Assembly (NCBI RefSeq): GCF_049965315.1
Contig: NZ_JBMFWL010000002.1
Location: forward strand, 62,001 to 126,000
Length of the DNA: 64,000 nucleotides
Direction: 5' to 3'
Source of the DNA: Acidithiobacillus_B sp049965315
Lineage (GTDB): Bacteria > Pseudomonadota > Gammaproteobacteria > Acidithiobacillales > Acidithiobacillaceae
Within the stretch, counting starts at the first letter, position 1. The number at the start of each line of letters is the position of its first letter. The position numbers and the translations under genes are program-made. This document shows, one piece after another, positions 50,731-62,039 of the stretch. The notes under the pieces were generated by a model. It did not search any database. It saw only the letters and a program-made list of their open reading frames with translations, and was not told the origin of the DNA.

Positions 50731-52013
50731 CACCCTGCTCCCGTCGTCACTAGACAGCGCTTGTGCTGAATGTGGTACTCGTACTCGCTGCGGAAAAGGC
50801 GAATGGAACTGACCACCGGCGCCACTCCCCCGTCGGCCAGCGCGCAAATGGTACGGCCCTCGATGCGTGCCCCCACATCCAGCAGCAGTTGCAGATCCTC
50901 CTCCCGGCCCTGACCATGCTCGATACGGTGCATCACCCGCCACAGCCACCCCATGCCTTCCCGGCAAGGGGTACACTGGCCGCAGGACTCATGCATATAG
51001 AAACGCGCAATCCGCTCCACGATCTTCACCATGCAGACGCTGTCATCCATGACAATGACCGACCCCGCCCCCAGGGCGGATCCCGCCTTGGAGATGGCAT
51101 CATAATCCATGGTCGTATCCATCATGACCTCGCCGGCCACCATGGGCGTGCTCGTCCCGCCGGGAATCACCGCCTTCAATTTCCGCTCCGGGAAAAGCCC
51201 GCCGGCCATGGCCAGGAGGTCCTTGAAGGGCGTCCCCATGGGGACTTCATAGTTCCCCGGCCGCTGCACATGGCCGGTCACGGAGAAAATCTTGGTCCCG
51301 CCGTTGTTGGGCTTGCCCAGGTTGAGAAACCAGTCGCCGCCCTTGCTGATGATATCGGGCACCGACGCGAAGGTTTCGACGTTGTTGATGGTGGTGGGCT
51401 GTCCATAGAGCCCGTAGCTCGCCGGAAAGGGCGGCTTGAAGCGAGGTTGCCCCTTTTTGCCCTCGATGGACTCCATGAGGGCCGTTTCCTCTCCGCAAAT
51501 ATAGGCGCCGGCGCCCCGATGCACAGACAAATCAAAGGAAAATCCCGTACCGAGAATATGACTTCCCAGCAAGCCCGCCGCATAGGCCTCGGCCAGGGCG
51601 GCCTCGACGATGTGAATGGGTTCGATGAATTCACCGCGGATATAAATATAGCCCGCCCGCGCACCCATGGCATAGGCGCCGATGAGCATCCCCTCGATGA
51701 GCCGGTGCGGATCATAGCGCATGATGTCCCGGTCCTTGCAGGTGCCGGGTTCGCCTTCATCCGCGTTGCACAGGAGATACTTCGTGCCGCTAACTCCCTT
51801 GGGCATGAAGCTCCATTTCAGACCCGTCGGGAAACCCGCGCCGCCGCGGCCGCGCAGGCCGGATTTTTTCATCTCGGTAATGATCTGTTCCGGTGCCAGG
51901 GGCCGGAGCAGGACGTCGCGCAAGGTCCGGTAACCGCCGCTCGCCTCATATACCGCCAGCCGATGGGAATCCTCCAGGCCGCGATTCTGCAAGGTAACCC
52001 CATTAACCCACAT
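50730..52013 (-). CDS. nuoF: NADH-quinone oxidoreductase subunit F
   Basis: Predicted 427 aa from the ATG at 52013 (GGGAGG 6 nt upstream, overlapping nuoE). FMN/NADH-binding GLRGRGGAGFPTGLKWSFMP, CNADEGEPGTCKDRDIM, GAYICGEETALMESIEG, and the [4Fe-4S] N3 motif ESCGQCTPCREG with a later Cys. Entry point of NADH electrons. Confidence 0.96.
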   Translation of the reverse strand: MWVNGVTLQNRGLEDSHRLAVYEASGGYRTLRDVLLRPLAPEQIITEMKKSGLRGRGGAGFPTGLKWSFMPKGVSGTKYLLCNADEGEPGTCKDRDIMRYDPHRLIEGMLIGAYAMGARAGYIYIRGEFIEPIHIVEAALAEAYAAGLLGSHILGTGFSFDLSVHRGAGAYICGEETALMESIEGKKGQPRFKPPFPASYGLYGQPTTINNVETFASVPDIISKGGDWFLNLGKPNNGGTKIFSVTGHVQRPGNYEVPMGTPFKDLLAMAGGLFPERKLKAVIPGGTSTPMVAGEVMMDTTMDYDAISKAGSALGAGSVIVMDDSVCMVKIVERIARFYMHESCGQCTPCREGMGWLWRVMHRIEHGQGREEDLQLLLDVGARIEGRTICALADGGVAPVVSSIRLFRSEYEYHIQHKRCLVTTGAG

Positions 52014-52494
52014 CGTCGCCTCCCTCGCGGAGGGCCGCGAGAATGCCATCCACCCGATCCTTGGTCAGATTTTCATAATAACGGTCGCCCACCTGCATCA
52101 TGGGCGCACCCAGACAGGCCCCCAGACACTCCACTTCCCGCAACGTGAAGAGACCATCGGGAGTCGTCTCGCCCACCTGGATGCCCAGCCGCTCCTCCAG
52201 ATGGGCGAGGATCTGGTCCGAACCGCGGAGGAAACAGGATACGCTACCGCATACACAGATCTTGTGGCGACCCACGGGCTGCAAATCATACATCGAGTAA
52301 AAGGTAGCCACCTCATAGGCGCGGATGGGTTCAACGCCCAACAAATGGGCGACATAATCCATCACTTCCGTGGCGAGAAAACCCCGATCCTCCTGGGCAA
52401 TGCGCAAGGCCGCCAGCAAGGCCGACTGGGCCCGGTCCTCCGGATATTTGGCCCGTTCCCGGGCGATTTCTGCAAGAGCCTGTGGGGATAACAT
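52003..52494 (-). CDS. nuoE: NADH-quinone oxidoreductase subunit E
   Basis: 163 aa thioredoxin-like [2Fe-2S] protein (cluster N1a). Ligands: CVCGSVSCFLRG and VECLGACLGAP. VATFYSMYDLQPVGRHKICV is the typical preceding block. Overlaps nuoF by 11 bp and is 3 bp after nuoD. Confidence 0.96.
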   Translation of the reverse strand: MLSPQALAEIARERAKYPEDRAQSALLAALRIAQEDRGFLATEVMDYVAHLLGVEPIRAYEVATFYSMYDLQPVGRHKICVCGSVSCFLRGSDQILAHLEERLGIQVGETTPDGLFTLREVECLGACLGAPMMQVGDRYYENLTKDRVDGILAALREGGDDVG

Positions 52495-52497
52495 CGC

Positions 52498-53751
52498 CTA
52501 CCTGTCAATTTCGCCGAAAACGATATCCATGGTCGCCAGAATCGCCACCACGTCCGCAATCATGTGCCCCCGGGCCATTTCATCCATGGCCGCCAGATGG
52601 GGAAAACCGGGAGCCCGGATCTTCAGCCGATAGGGCTTGTTGGCGCCATCGGAGAGCAGATAAATACCAAATTCCCCCTTGGGCGCCTCCACCGCCGCAT
52701 AGACTTCTCCGGCCGGCACCGTAAAGCCCTCGGAGAACAACTTGAAATGATGAATGAGGGCTTCCATGCTCGTCTTCATTTCTTCCCGATGGGGCGCCGC
52801 CACCTTGTAATCATCCGTCAGGACCGGACCGGGATTATGCCGCAACCAGTCCACACATTGGGCGATGATGCGATTGCTCTGCCGCATTTCCTCCACGCGC
52901 ACCAGATAACGATCGTAACAATCACCCGCACTACCCACGGGGATGTCGAAATCCACCCGGTCGTAAGCCGCGTAGGGCTGGGTCCGGCGCAGATCCCAGG
53001 CCACGCCGGAGGCGCGCAGCATGGGACCGGAAAAGCCGAGCTGGATGGCCCGCTCCGGACTCACGACGCCAATCCCCACCGTGCGTTGCTTCCAGATGCG
53101 GTTGTCCGTCAGGAGCGTTTCATACTCATCCACATAGGCCGGAAAGCGCTGGGTAAAGTCGTCGATGAAGTCAAGGAGGCTGCCCTGGCGATTGGCGTTG
53201 AGTTCGCCCAGGCGCTTGGTGTCGCGATAGGGCGATGGCTGATACTGGGGCATGCGCTCGGGAAGGTCGCGGTAGACGCCGCCGGGTCGATAATAGGCGG
53301 CGTGCATGCGTGCGCCCGACACGGCCTCGTAGCAATCCATCAGGTCTTCCCGCTCGCGAAAACAGTACAGGAAGACGCTCATGGCCCCCACATCCAGGGC
53401 ATAGGCGCCAAGCCAGAGGAGATGGTTGAGAACCCGCGTGATCTCATCGAACATGGTGCGGATATACTGGGCGCGCAGGGGTACGTCCACCCCCAGCAGG
53501 CGCTCGACGGCGATGCAGTAGGCGTGCTCATTGCACATCATCGACACATAATCGAGGCGGTCCATGTAGGGAAGCGCCTGCAGATAGGTTTTGTGCTCGG
53601 CGAGCTTCTCCGTGGCCCGGTGGAGTAGGCCGATATGGGGATCGGCGCGCTCGATCACTTCTCCATCCAGCTCCAGGACGAGGCGCAACACCCCATGGGC
53701 CGAAGGGTGCTGGGGCCCGAAATTCATGGTGAAGTTATTGATTTCTGGCAT
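52498..53751 (-). CDS. nuoD: NADH-quinone oxidoreductase subunit D
   Basis: Predicted 417 aa from the ATG at 53751, overlapping nuoC by 17 bp with GGAGGG upstream. NFGPQHPSAHGVLRLVLELD, HIGLLHRATEKL, MCNEHAYCIAVE, and the C-terminal RAPGFPHLAAM. Contributes the quinone-binding His and Tyr. NuoC and NuoD are separate genes here, unlike E. coli. Confidence 0.96.
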   Translation of the reverse strand: MPEINNFTMNFGPQHPSAHGVLRLVLELDGEVIERADPHIGLLHRATEKLAEHKTYLQALPYMDRLDYVSMMCNEHAYCIAVERLLGVDVPLRAQYIRTMFDEITRVLNHLLWLGAYALDVGAMSVFLYCFREREDLMDCYEAVSGARMHAAYYRPGGVYRDLPERMPQYQPSPYRDTKRLGELNANRQGSLLDFIDDFTQRFPAYVDEYETLLTDNRIWKQRTVGIGVVSPERAIQLGFSGPMLRASGVAWDLRRTQPYAAYDRVDFDIPVGSAGDCYDRYLVRVEEMRQSNRIIAQCVDWLRHNPGPVLTDDYKVAAPHREEMKTSMEALIHHFKLFSEGFTVPAGEVYAAVEAPKGEFGIYLLSDGANKPYRLKIRAPGFPHLAAMDEMARGHMIADVVAILATMDIVFGEIDR

Positions 53752-54343
53752 TGTAGCGGCCCTCCTCATCGGCGCGGATGATGCGCGGCACCACATCCCG
53801 CTCTTCGGTGCGGGTCGGCTCGTAGACCACCCGTTGGCGGTCCGCGTCGTAGCGCATTTCGACGGTCCCCACCAGGGGGAAGTCCTTGCGGAAGGGATGG
53901 CCGACAAAACCGTAGTCCGTCAGCAGGCGGCGCAAATCCGGATGACCGTCGAAAAGCAGGCCGAAAAGATCGAAGGCCTCCCGCTCGAACCAATTTGCGG
54001 CGCTCCACAAATCCACCACGGACGGCACCACCGGGATCTCGTCATCCAGAAAGACGCGCACCCTCAGCCGCTGGTTATGGCGCAAGGAGAGGAGGTGGTA
54101 AACCACGGCAAAGCGCGGCCCCTCCCAAGGGGAGTCGCCATATTCCCCATAATCCACACCGCACAGATCCACCAGTTGATCGAAGGCGCAGGCCGAGTCA
54201 TCACGCAACCAGCGGCAGGCTGCCCAGAAGCCGTCGCGGTCCAGTTCAATGGTCAGCTCACCGAGGCGCAGGCGCGCATCGCGGATCTTTTCCCCGAGGC
54301 CCTCGTAGATGTGGAGACGCAAGTTTTCCAGTAGGTCCGTCAT
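53735..54343 (-). CDS. nuoC: NADH-quinone oxidoreductase subunit C
   Basis: 202 aa, 30-kDa subunit. Signature WFEREAFDLFGLLFDGHPDLRRLLTDYGF is seen in two blocks (EREAFDLFGLLF; HPDLRRLLTDYGFVGHPFRKD). Structural subunit of the peripheral arm. Confidence 0.95.
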   Translation of the reverse strand: MTDLLENLRLHIYEGLGEKIRDARLRLGELTIELDRDGFWAACRWLRDDSACAFDQLVDLCGVDYGEYGDSPWEGPRFAVVYHLLSLRHNQRLRVRVFLDDEIPVVPSVVDLWSAANWFEREAFDLFGLLFDGHPDLRRLLTDYGFVGHPFRKDFPLVGTVEMRYDADRQRVVYEPTRTEERDVVPRIIRADEEGRYNARNQ

Positions 54344-54346
54344 GGG

Positions 54347-54823
54347 TCACCGGGCGATCGTATTGGTACGACGGATTTTCTTCTGCAACTGCACCAGGCC
54401 GAAAAGCAGCGCTTCGGCAGTGGGCGGACAGCCCGGCACGTAAATATCCACGGGGACGATGCGATCGCAGCCGCGGACCACCGAATAGGAGTAATGGTAG
54501 TAGCCCCCGCCATTGGCGCAGGAACCCATGGAGACCACCCAGCGGGGCTCCGGCATCTGGTCATAGACCTTGCGCAGGGCAGGGGCCATCTTGTTCACCA
54601 GCGTACCGGCCACGATCATGACGTCGGACTGCCGCGGGCTGGGCCGGAAAACGATACCGAACCGGTCCAGGTCGTAGCGCGCGGCGCCCGCATGCATCAT
54701 TTCCACCGCGCAGCAGGCCAGCCCGAAGGTCATGGGCCAAAGAGAGCCGGTCCTGCTCCAGTTCACCACCGTATCGATGGTGGTGGTGACGAAGCCCTTC
54801 TCCAGAACGCCTTCTATTCCCAT
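54347..54823 (-). CDS. nuoB: NADH-quinone oxidoreductase subunit B
   Basis: Predicted 158 aa from the ATG at 54823, which has AAGGGGG 8 nt upstream; an ATG at 54844 has none. Cluster N2 ligands: FGLACCAVEMM, SMGSCANGGG and VPGCPPTAEALL. Overlaps nuoA by 10 bp. Confidence 0.95.
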   Translation of the reverse strand: MGIEGVLEKGFVTTTIDTVVNWSRTGSLWPMTFGLACCAVEMMHAGAARYDLDRFGIVFRPSPRQSDVMIVAGTLVNKMAPALRKVYDQMPEPRWVVSMGSCANGGGYYHYSYSVVRGCDRIVPVDIYVPGCPPTAEALLFGLVQLQKKIRRTNTIAR

Positions 54824-55170
54824 TCCAGCGCCCCCTTTTTCCATTCATAGATGAACCCGATCACCAGGATGCCCAGAAAAATCAGCATCGCCACAAAACC
54901 CACCAATCCGATCTGGTCGAAAACCACGGCCCAAGGGAACAGGAAGGCGATTTCCAGGTCAAAAAGAATGAAGAGAATGGCCACCAGGTAGTAACGCACA
55001 TCGAACTTCATGCGCGCGTCTTCAAAGGCCTCGAAACCGCACTCGTAAGGAGACAATTTCTCGCTGTCGGGCTTGCTGGGACCCAGCGCCGCCCCCAACA
55101 GCAGCGGCACCACGCCCACCAGCAACGCGATGAACAAGAAGATGAGTACTGGCAAATAGTGAGTCAACAT
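54814..55170 (-). CDS. nuoA: NADH-quinone oxidoreductase subunit A
   Basis: Predicted 118 aa, three helices; start ATG at 55170 (GGGGGGTG upstream; GTGs at 55179 and 55176 are alternatives). KLSPYECGFEAFEDARMKFD contains the conserved Cys loop, and FLLF-type helix FILFDLEIAFLFPWAV follows. First gene of the fourteen-gene nuo operon. Confidence 0.95.
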   Translation of the reverse strand: MLTHYLPVLIFLFIALLVGVVPLLLGAALGPSKPDSEKLSPYECGFEAFEDARMKFDVRYYLVAILFILFDLEIAFLFPWAVVFDQIGLVGFVAMLIFLGILVIGFIYEWKKGALEWE

Positions 55171-55189
55171 CCGCACCACCCCCCGCCAA

Positions 55190-55284
55190 GCAGGCTGCAG
55201 CAGGGTCTAGCCCGACGACCTGTCTGCGCCCGTCATAAGTTTATTTTTATATTAATAAATCAATGCGTTATCAGACTTTTGAGA
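55190..55284 (-). promoter_or_regulatory. nuo operon promoter region
   Basis: The stretch between the tRNA-Leu terminator and nuoA contains a very AT-rich segment (55238-55262 on the plus strand, TTTATTTTTATATTAATAAA) in otherwise GC-rich DNA. A TTGATT -35-like box is present on the minus strand, but no single -10 can be chosen. Likely the main nuo promoter. Confidence 0.4.
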
Positions 55285-55285
55285 C

Positions 55286-55309
55286 AAAAAAGCAGCCATC
55301 AAAGGCTGC
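55286..55309 (-). terminator. Intrinsic terminator after tRNA-Leu
   Basis: Minus strand GCAGCC-TTTGAT-GGCTGC followed by six T. Perfect 6-bp stem and T-run, 5 bp after the tRNA CCA end. Ends the rlmE-to-tRNA-Leu transcript before the nuo promoter. Confidence 0.85.
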
Positions 55310-55313
55310 AATT

Positions 55314-55398
55314 TGGTGCCGAAGACCGGACTCGAACCGGTATGGCTTGCGCCGCCGCCCCCTCAAGACGGTGTGTCTACCAATTTCACCACTTCGGC
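55314..55398 (-). tRNA. tRNA-Leu (GAG)
   Basis: 85 nt class II tRNA with encoded CCA and a long variable arm. Acceptor GCCGAAG/CTTCGGC; anticodon stem CCGTC/GGCGG (one U-G) with loop TTGAGGG, anticodon GAG; T arm ACCGG-TTCGAGT-CCGGT. Placed between secG and nuoA as in many proteobacteria. Confidence 0.96.
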
Positions 55399-55435
55399 GT
55401 TACGTTGAGAACTTTCTCATGCTATCGCGGACGCG

Positions 55436-55831
55436 TCAAGGCTTGGGCGCGGCTCCGCCAGCGGAAGCCGCGGCCCCCGCCAAGGCCGATGCCGCAGGCG
55501 CGACGGCCGGAGAGGTCGCCGGCTTGTTGCCGGACGGGGTAACCGGCGCCGCCATGGGCGCCGTGCTGGGCAACGCGATGCCGGATACCACACTGCTTTG
55601 GGAATGATCGGAAAGATAGGCCAGCCCCAGGCTGTTGAGAAAAAACAGGGCCCCGACGATGGCCGTGATATGACTCAAAAAATTGCCCGCGCCCCGCGCC
55701 CCGAATACCGTCTGGGACGCCCCCCCGCCAAAAACGGCGCCAATGTCGGCGCCCTGCCCCTTCTGCACCAGCACCAAGGCCACCAGCACGATACATAACA
55801 GGACCTGGATCACCATCAGTGTGGTATACAT
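55436..55831 (-). CDS. secG: Preprotein translocase subunit SecG
   Basis: 131 aa. Two helices (residues 4-21 and 53-75) with the cytoplasmic loop QKGQGADIGAVFGGGASQTVFGARG, seen as the blocks VLVQKGQGADIGAVFGGG and GARGAGNFL. The last 55 residues are Ala/Pro/Ser-rich and probably unstructured. Stabilises SecYEG. Follows tpiA by 3 bp. Confidence 0.93.
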   Translation of the reverse strand: MYTTLMVIQVLLCIVLVALVLVQKGQGADIGAVFGGGASQTVFGARGAGNFLSHITAIVGALFFLNSLGLAYLSDHSQSSVVSGIALPSTAPMAAPVTPSGNKPATSPAVAPAASALAGAAASAGGAAPKP

Positions 55832-55834
55832 GCG

Positions 55835-56605
55835 TTATCCTCCTCGACCATTGGCTTCTGCGGCGCGGCAAATCTGCAGGAACTCTCCCGCCTGCAAGGA
55901 TGCCCCGCCAACCAGCCCGCCATCAATATCGGCCTGGGCAAAAAGTGCGGCGGCGTTATTCCCTTTCACGCTACCTCCATACAAAATCATCAGGCGGCTG
56001 GCCAAGGCCTCCGACTGCCCGGCAACGAGACCACGGAGAAAGGCATGGACTTGCTGCGCCTCTTCGGGACTGGCCGTCTGCCCGGTGCCAATGGCCCAGA
56101 TGGGCTCATAGGCGATCACCAGACCGGGCTGGGCGCCAATGCCCACGTAGGGGAGTATATGCTTCATCTGGCGCTGCAGGACGGCTTCGGTTTCCCCGGC
56201 CAGGCGCTCCTGCTCGGTCTCGCCCACGCAAACGACGGGAATCAGGCCGGCGGCCTGGGCCGCTTTCAATTTTCTTGCCACATCGGCATCGCTCTCGGCG
56301 AAGATCTGGCGGCGTTCGGAGTGGCCAACCAGCACATACCGGCAGCCCAGATCCCGCAGCATGGCGCCGGAAATCTCTCCGGTAAAGGCCCCGCTGGGCT
56401 CCCAAAAGAGGTTTTGGCCACCCCAGCGCAGGGCGCTCGCCTTGGCCTCCTGCGCAACGACGTGAAGCAAGGTATACGGAGGGAAGATCACCACCTCGGG
56501 ATGGGTCGGATCCAGACCCGCATCCAGGATGGCCCTCGTCAAATGCACGGCGTCGGCGCTCAGACCGTTCATCTTCCAGTTAGCCGCAACCATGATCTGC
56601 CGCAC
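55835..56605 (-). CDS. tpiA: Triosephosphate isomerase
   Basis: 256 aa TIM barrel. Catalytic Lys (AANWKMNG), electrophilic His (YVLVGHSERRQ), catalytic Glu in AYEPIWAIGTG, and phosphate loop ILYGGSVKGNNA. Interconverts glyceraldehyde-3-phosphate and dihydroxyacetone phosphate in glycolysis, gluconeogenesis and the Calvin cycle. Sits between glmM and secG. Confidence 0.96.
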   Translation of the reverse strand: MRQIMVAANWKMNGLSADAVHLTRAILDAGLDPTHPEVVIFPPYTLLHVVAQEAKASALRWGGQNLFWEPSGAFTGEISGAMLRDLGCRYVLVGHSERRQIFAESDADVARKLKAAQAAGLIPVVCVGETEQERLAGETEAVLQRQMKHILPYVGIGAQPGLVIAYEPIWAIGTGQTASPEEAQQVHAFLRGLVAGQSEALASRLMILYGGSVKGNNAAALFAQADIDGGLVGGASLQAGEFLQICRAAEANGRGG

Positions 56606-56642
56606 TTTATTTTCCTTCCTTTCCCGTCATAGCCGCAGCAGT

Positions 56643-58010
56643 TTAAAGACTCGCCTGCGCCGGGTCAATTTGTCGCGCGAGATGGGCAAGGGCCGACGTC
56701 AATTCGTCGGCGACCATGGCGGCAAGGGCGGCATCCCTGGCCTCCACCATGATGCGCAGCAGGGGCTCGGTCCCCGACGGACGCACCAGCAAGCGACCGC
56801 AACCCAAGAGGCGCTGTTCGGCGCTGGAAATGAAACCCTGCGCCAGGGGCTGGGCGAGCAGGGCCTTGCCCCCCCTTAGGCGCAGACTGGTAAGGACCTG
56901 GGGGAAGGGCCGGTAGCCCCGGCGCAACTCCGCCAGGGACACCCCGCGCCGGCGCATGACGGCCAAAACGCCCAGGGCGGCAAGGATACCGTCGCCCGTG
57001 CTGTTGGCAGGGGTGATGATATGGCCCGATGACTCTCCGCCCAGGGGATAACCCTCCCGGCGCATGGCCTCAAGCACATAGCGATCCCCTACCGGGGCCC
57101 GCACAAAAGGCAGCTTCAACTCATGCAAGGCGTGCTCCAGGGCGAGATTGCTCATCACCGTGCCCACCACCCCGGCCAGGCCGCCGCGGGCCTGCATTTC
57201 GCGGGCCAGGAGCAAAAGGATCTCGTCGCCATCGACAAAATGGCCGTCATGATCCACCAGGATCAGGCGGTCACCATCCCCATCGAAGGCGATCCCCAGA
57301 TCGGCTCCCTGGCGCAGCACCTCCCCGCGCAAGGCTTCGGGCGCCGTGGATCCCACCTGATCGTTGATATTGATGCCATTGGGCTCGGCGCCGATCAGAT
57401 GGAGGCTGGCGCCCAGCTCCCCGAAGACCATGGGGGCAACCTTGTAATTGGCCCCATGGGCGCAATCGAGGACCAGGCGCAGGCCGCGCAGGTCTTCTCC
57501 CGCCGGGAAGGTGGTCTTGCAAAACTCCACATAGCGTCCCGCCGCATCCTCTACCCGCCGCGCCTTCCCCAGCTTTTCCGGACTGGGGAGGGTCATGGGC
57601 CGGGCGATCCATGACTCGATCTCCTCCTCCATCCGGTCCGGCAGCTTGTAGCCGTCGGCAGAGAAAAATTTAATGCCATTGTCGGGGAAAGGGTTATGGG
57701 AGGCGCTGATGACAATGCCCGCATCGGCCCGCAGGGTGCGGGTCAGATAGGCGATGGCCGGCGTGGGCAAGGGTCCGACGAGGAGGACGTCCACTCCCGC
57801 CGCCGCCAGCCCCGCCTCCAGAGCCGACTCCAGCATGTAGCCCGACAGGCGCGTATCCTTGCCGATGATCACCTTGGCCCGGGCGCTAGTGACCCCCGCC
57901 GTCAGGACGTGCCCGGCAGCCCAGCCCAGGCGCAAGATCCATTCCGGATGGATGATGGAATCACCCACCGTGCCACGCACCCCATCGGTGCCAAACCATT
58001 GTCTTGTCAT
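56643..58010 (-). CDS. glmM: Phosphoglucosamine mutase
   Basis: Predicted 455 aa from the ATG at 58010 (GGGAAG upstream). MTRQWFGTDGVRGTVGDS at the start, the phosphoserine loop GIVISASHNPFPDNGIKF, metal loop DGDGDRLILVD, sugar loop GESSGHI and the C-terminal RPSGTEPLLRIMVEA. Makes glucosamine-1-phosphate for UDP-GlcNAc and peptidoglycan. Confidence 0.96.
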   Translation of the reverse strand: MTRQWFGTDGVRGTVGDSIIHPEWILRLGWAAGHVLTAGVTSARAKVIIGKDTRLSGYMLESALEAGLAAAGVDVLLVGPLPTPAIAYLTRTLRADAGIVISASHNPFPDNGIKFFSADGYKLPDRMEEEIESWIARPMTLPSPEKLGKARRVEDAAGRYVEFCKTTFPAGEDLRGLRLVLDCAHGANYKVAPMVFGELGASLHLIGAEPNGININDQVGSTAPEALRGEVLRQGADLGIAFDGDGDRLILVDHDGHFVDGDEILLLLAREMQARGGLAGVVGTVMSNLALEHALHELKLPFVRAPVGDRYVLEAMRREGYPLGGESSGHIITPANSTGDGILAALGVLAVMRRRGVSLAELRRGYRPFPQVLTSLRLRGGKALLAQPLAQGFISSAEQRLLGCGRLLVRPSGTEPLLRIMVEARDAALAAMVADELTSALAHLARQIDPAQASL

Positions 58011-58085
58011 AAACTTCCCAAGTGCGCTGCGCATGCCGGCAGGCGCCGGCAATGAAATTGCGGCCTGGACGGGTGACCCTCGCGC

Positions 58086-58924
58086 CTACTTCCCATGCGC
58101 CAGCGCTCCCCACATCCGCACGGCCTGAACCGTTTCGGCAACGTCATGTACCCGCAGGATGACGGCACCCTTGCCAAGGGCCCAGAGGGCAGCGGCGACG
58201 CTCCCCATGACGCGATCCTGGGCGCCTCCGGCGCCGGTGATGGCGCCAATCATGGCCTTGCGCGACACACCTGCCAGGATCGGCAAGCCAAGTTCGCCCA
58301 AAACATCCAGGTGCCGCAAGAGGGTCAGATTATCCGCCAGATCCTTGGCAAAACCAAAACCCGGATCGATCACGATCCGTTCCCGCGCGACGCCCCCCCG
58401 GACGCAGGCATCGATACGCTCCGCCAGGAAATCCCGCACCTCCATGAGCACATCCTCGTAATGGGTGTGCTGCTGCATATCCCGGGGCTGGCCACGCATA
58501 TGCATCAGGCAGACCGGCACCCCCAGTTCCGCGGCGGTCGGCAAGGCCAGGGGATCGCCGCGCAGGGCGGTGATATCGTTGAAGAGGCCGGCGCCCAACC
58601 CCCAGGCCGCGCGCATCACCCCGGCCTTGCTGGTATCGATGGAAATGGGGATGGGAATGCGGTCCGCCACCGCCTCCAGGACCGGCACAAGGCGACGCAA
58701 CTCCTCTTCCTCGCCCACGGGAAGCGCTCCCGGGCGCGTGGATTCGGCACCGATGTCCAGGATATCCGCGCCAGCCTGCCATAGGGCGCGGGCCTTGGCC
58801 ACGGCGGCATCCACCCCCAGCGCCTCGCCGCCATCCGAAAAGGAATCGGGGGTGACGTTGAGAATCCCCATAACGCAAGGGCGCCCCAGATCCAGCAGGC
58901 GCCCCTGGCAGTCCAGAATGGCGC

Positions 58925-58928
<4 letters not shown>
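58086..58928 (-). CDS. folP: Dihydropteroate synthase, CTG start likely
   Basis: Predicted 280 aa. The first ATG (58871) begins directly at the conserved MGILNVTPDSFSDGG block and would cut off the first strand (LDCQGRLLDLGRPCV), which is in frame upstream. The only start-like codons there are CTG at 58928, overlapping the ftsH stop as CTGA with GGGAGAG 8 nt upstream, and ATT at 58919. CTG is preferred. Other motifs: DIGAESTRPGA, SIDTSKAGVMRAA, DPGFGFAKD, GVSRKAMIG. Joins pterin pyrophosphate and p-aminobenzoate in folate synthesis. Confidence 0.92.
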
Positions 58929-60844
<1,916 letters not shown>

Positions 60845-60913
60845 TCCGATGCCCCCCCGTCTGGGGATTTAGACAGATTATAAATTGAAGTCCAGGTTTT
60901 GATCTTAGCCCCC

Positions 60914-61567
60914 TTATACCGATCCTGACAAGGGCCCGCCCCGGATGCCCCGAAAATCGCTGGCAAGCCAGTATTGCTCGGCGGAGCGTGCCCGGGATGC
61001 CGCGGGCTTGCGTACCACGATGCGCCGGAAATGCTGGCGCAAATCACGGCGCAGGCCGTCGGCCCCGGCCCCCATGAAGACCTTCATGAGCAGGGACCCG
61101 CCGGGCACCAGCCAGCGCTGCGCCATGTCCAGGGCGATATCCGCCAGGGCGATGGCACGAGCCTGGTCGACGCTCGCTATCCCTGACATATTTGGGGCCA
61201 TATCGCTCAAAATCAAGTCGGCGCCACCAGCCAAGGCCTCCTCGCACGCCGCCAGGATGGCATCGTCGTAAACATCGCCACAGATCACCGTCGCGCCCAG
61301 GATCGGATTCATGGGCAAACGGTCCACAGCCACCAGACGCCCGTTGCCGCCAATCAGCCGGGCGGCCACCTGCGACCAGCCGCCTGGCGCCGCCCCCAGA
61401 TCCAGGACCCGCATCCCCGGCCGCAGGATGCGATCCTTCTCCTGGATTTCCAATAACTTGTAGCTCGCCCGCGAACGATACCCCTCCTTGGCGGCACGCT
61501 GCACGAAAGGGTCGTTGAAATGCTCCTGCAGCCAGCGGCTACTGGATTTGGATTTGCTTTTGCTCAA
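60914..61567 (-). CDS. rlmE: 23S rRNA 2'-O-methyltransferase RlmE (FtsJ/RrmJ)
   Basis: Predicted 217 aa from TTG at 61567 (AGGT 8 nt upstream), which gives the usual short basic N-terminus before SSSRWLQEHFNDPFV; GTG codons at 61588 and 61600 are alternatives. SAM motif VLDLGAAPGGWSQVA; catalytic Lys-Asp-Lys-Glu set: SRASYKLLE, LSDMAPNMSG, LLMKVF, and SAEQYWLA. Methylates U2552 of 23S rRNA. Divergent from yhbY as in E. coli. Confidence 0.93.
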   Translation of the reverse strand: MSKSKSKSSSRWLQEHFNDPFVQRAAKEGYRSRASYKLLEIQEKDRILRPGMRVLDLGAAPGGWSQVAARLIGGNGRLVAVDRLPMNPILGATVICGDVYDDAILAACEEALAGGADLILSDMAPNMSGIASVDQARAIALADIALDMAQRWLVPGGSLLMKVFMGAGADGLRRDLRQHFRRIVVRKPAASRARSAEQYWLASDFRGIRGGPLSGSV

Positions 61568-61662
61568 TGCTTTTGACCTGTTTCCCACTAATCCGTACAC
61601 TCGCCCTGCGGCGGCCGGTGCGGTGACATTGCGCCGCCGGCCAGCCCCGTTCCAGAGTCCCG

Positions 61663-61950
61663 ATGGCAGAGGATACCATGCTTGACGCCAAACAAAGACA
61701 TGCCCTCAAAGGGCGCGCGCACCTGCTCAAGCCCGTGCTGATCATCGGCAATCAGGGGGTCAGCCCCGGCGTGCTGGGAGAGCTGGAGGTCGCCCTCACC
61801 GCCCATGAACTCATCAAGGTGCGTCTGCCCGCCCTGGCAGCAGCGGACCGGACGGCAATGATCGAGGCCCTGACCACGGCCAGCGGCGCGGACCTGGTCG
61901 GGCGCATTGGCCGCATCGTCATGCTCTACCGCCCCCAATCCGCTGCCTGA
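61663..61950 (+). CDS. yhbY: YhbY-type RNA-binding (CRM domain) protein
   Basis: 95 aa (ATG at 61663; a second ATG at 61678 is closer to the usual start, MLDAKQRHALKGRAH). CRM fold with KPVLIIGNQGVSPGVLGEL and the GxxG-type loop. Associates with pre-50S ribosomal subunits. Divergent from rlmE, a conserved pairing. Confidence 0.9.
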   Translation: MAEDTMLDAKQRHALKGRAHLLKPVLIIGNQGVSPGVLGELEVALTAHELIKVRLPALAAADRTAMIEALTTASGADLVGRIGRIVMLYRPQSAA

Positions 61951-62039
61951 AGCCGGTCCCGGCAGCTTGGCAGTTCGCTGCCGGAGCTATAGACTGATTC
62001 CTGATTTGCGCCGACCCGGTCGGTCATCAGGAGCAGGCC

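Noticed and set aside
60845..60913. Heat-shock (sigma32) promoter upstream of ftsH
   Set aside because: Neither CTTGAA nor CCCCATNT boxes are in place; only a TATAAT is seen.
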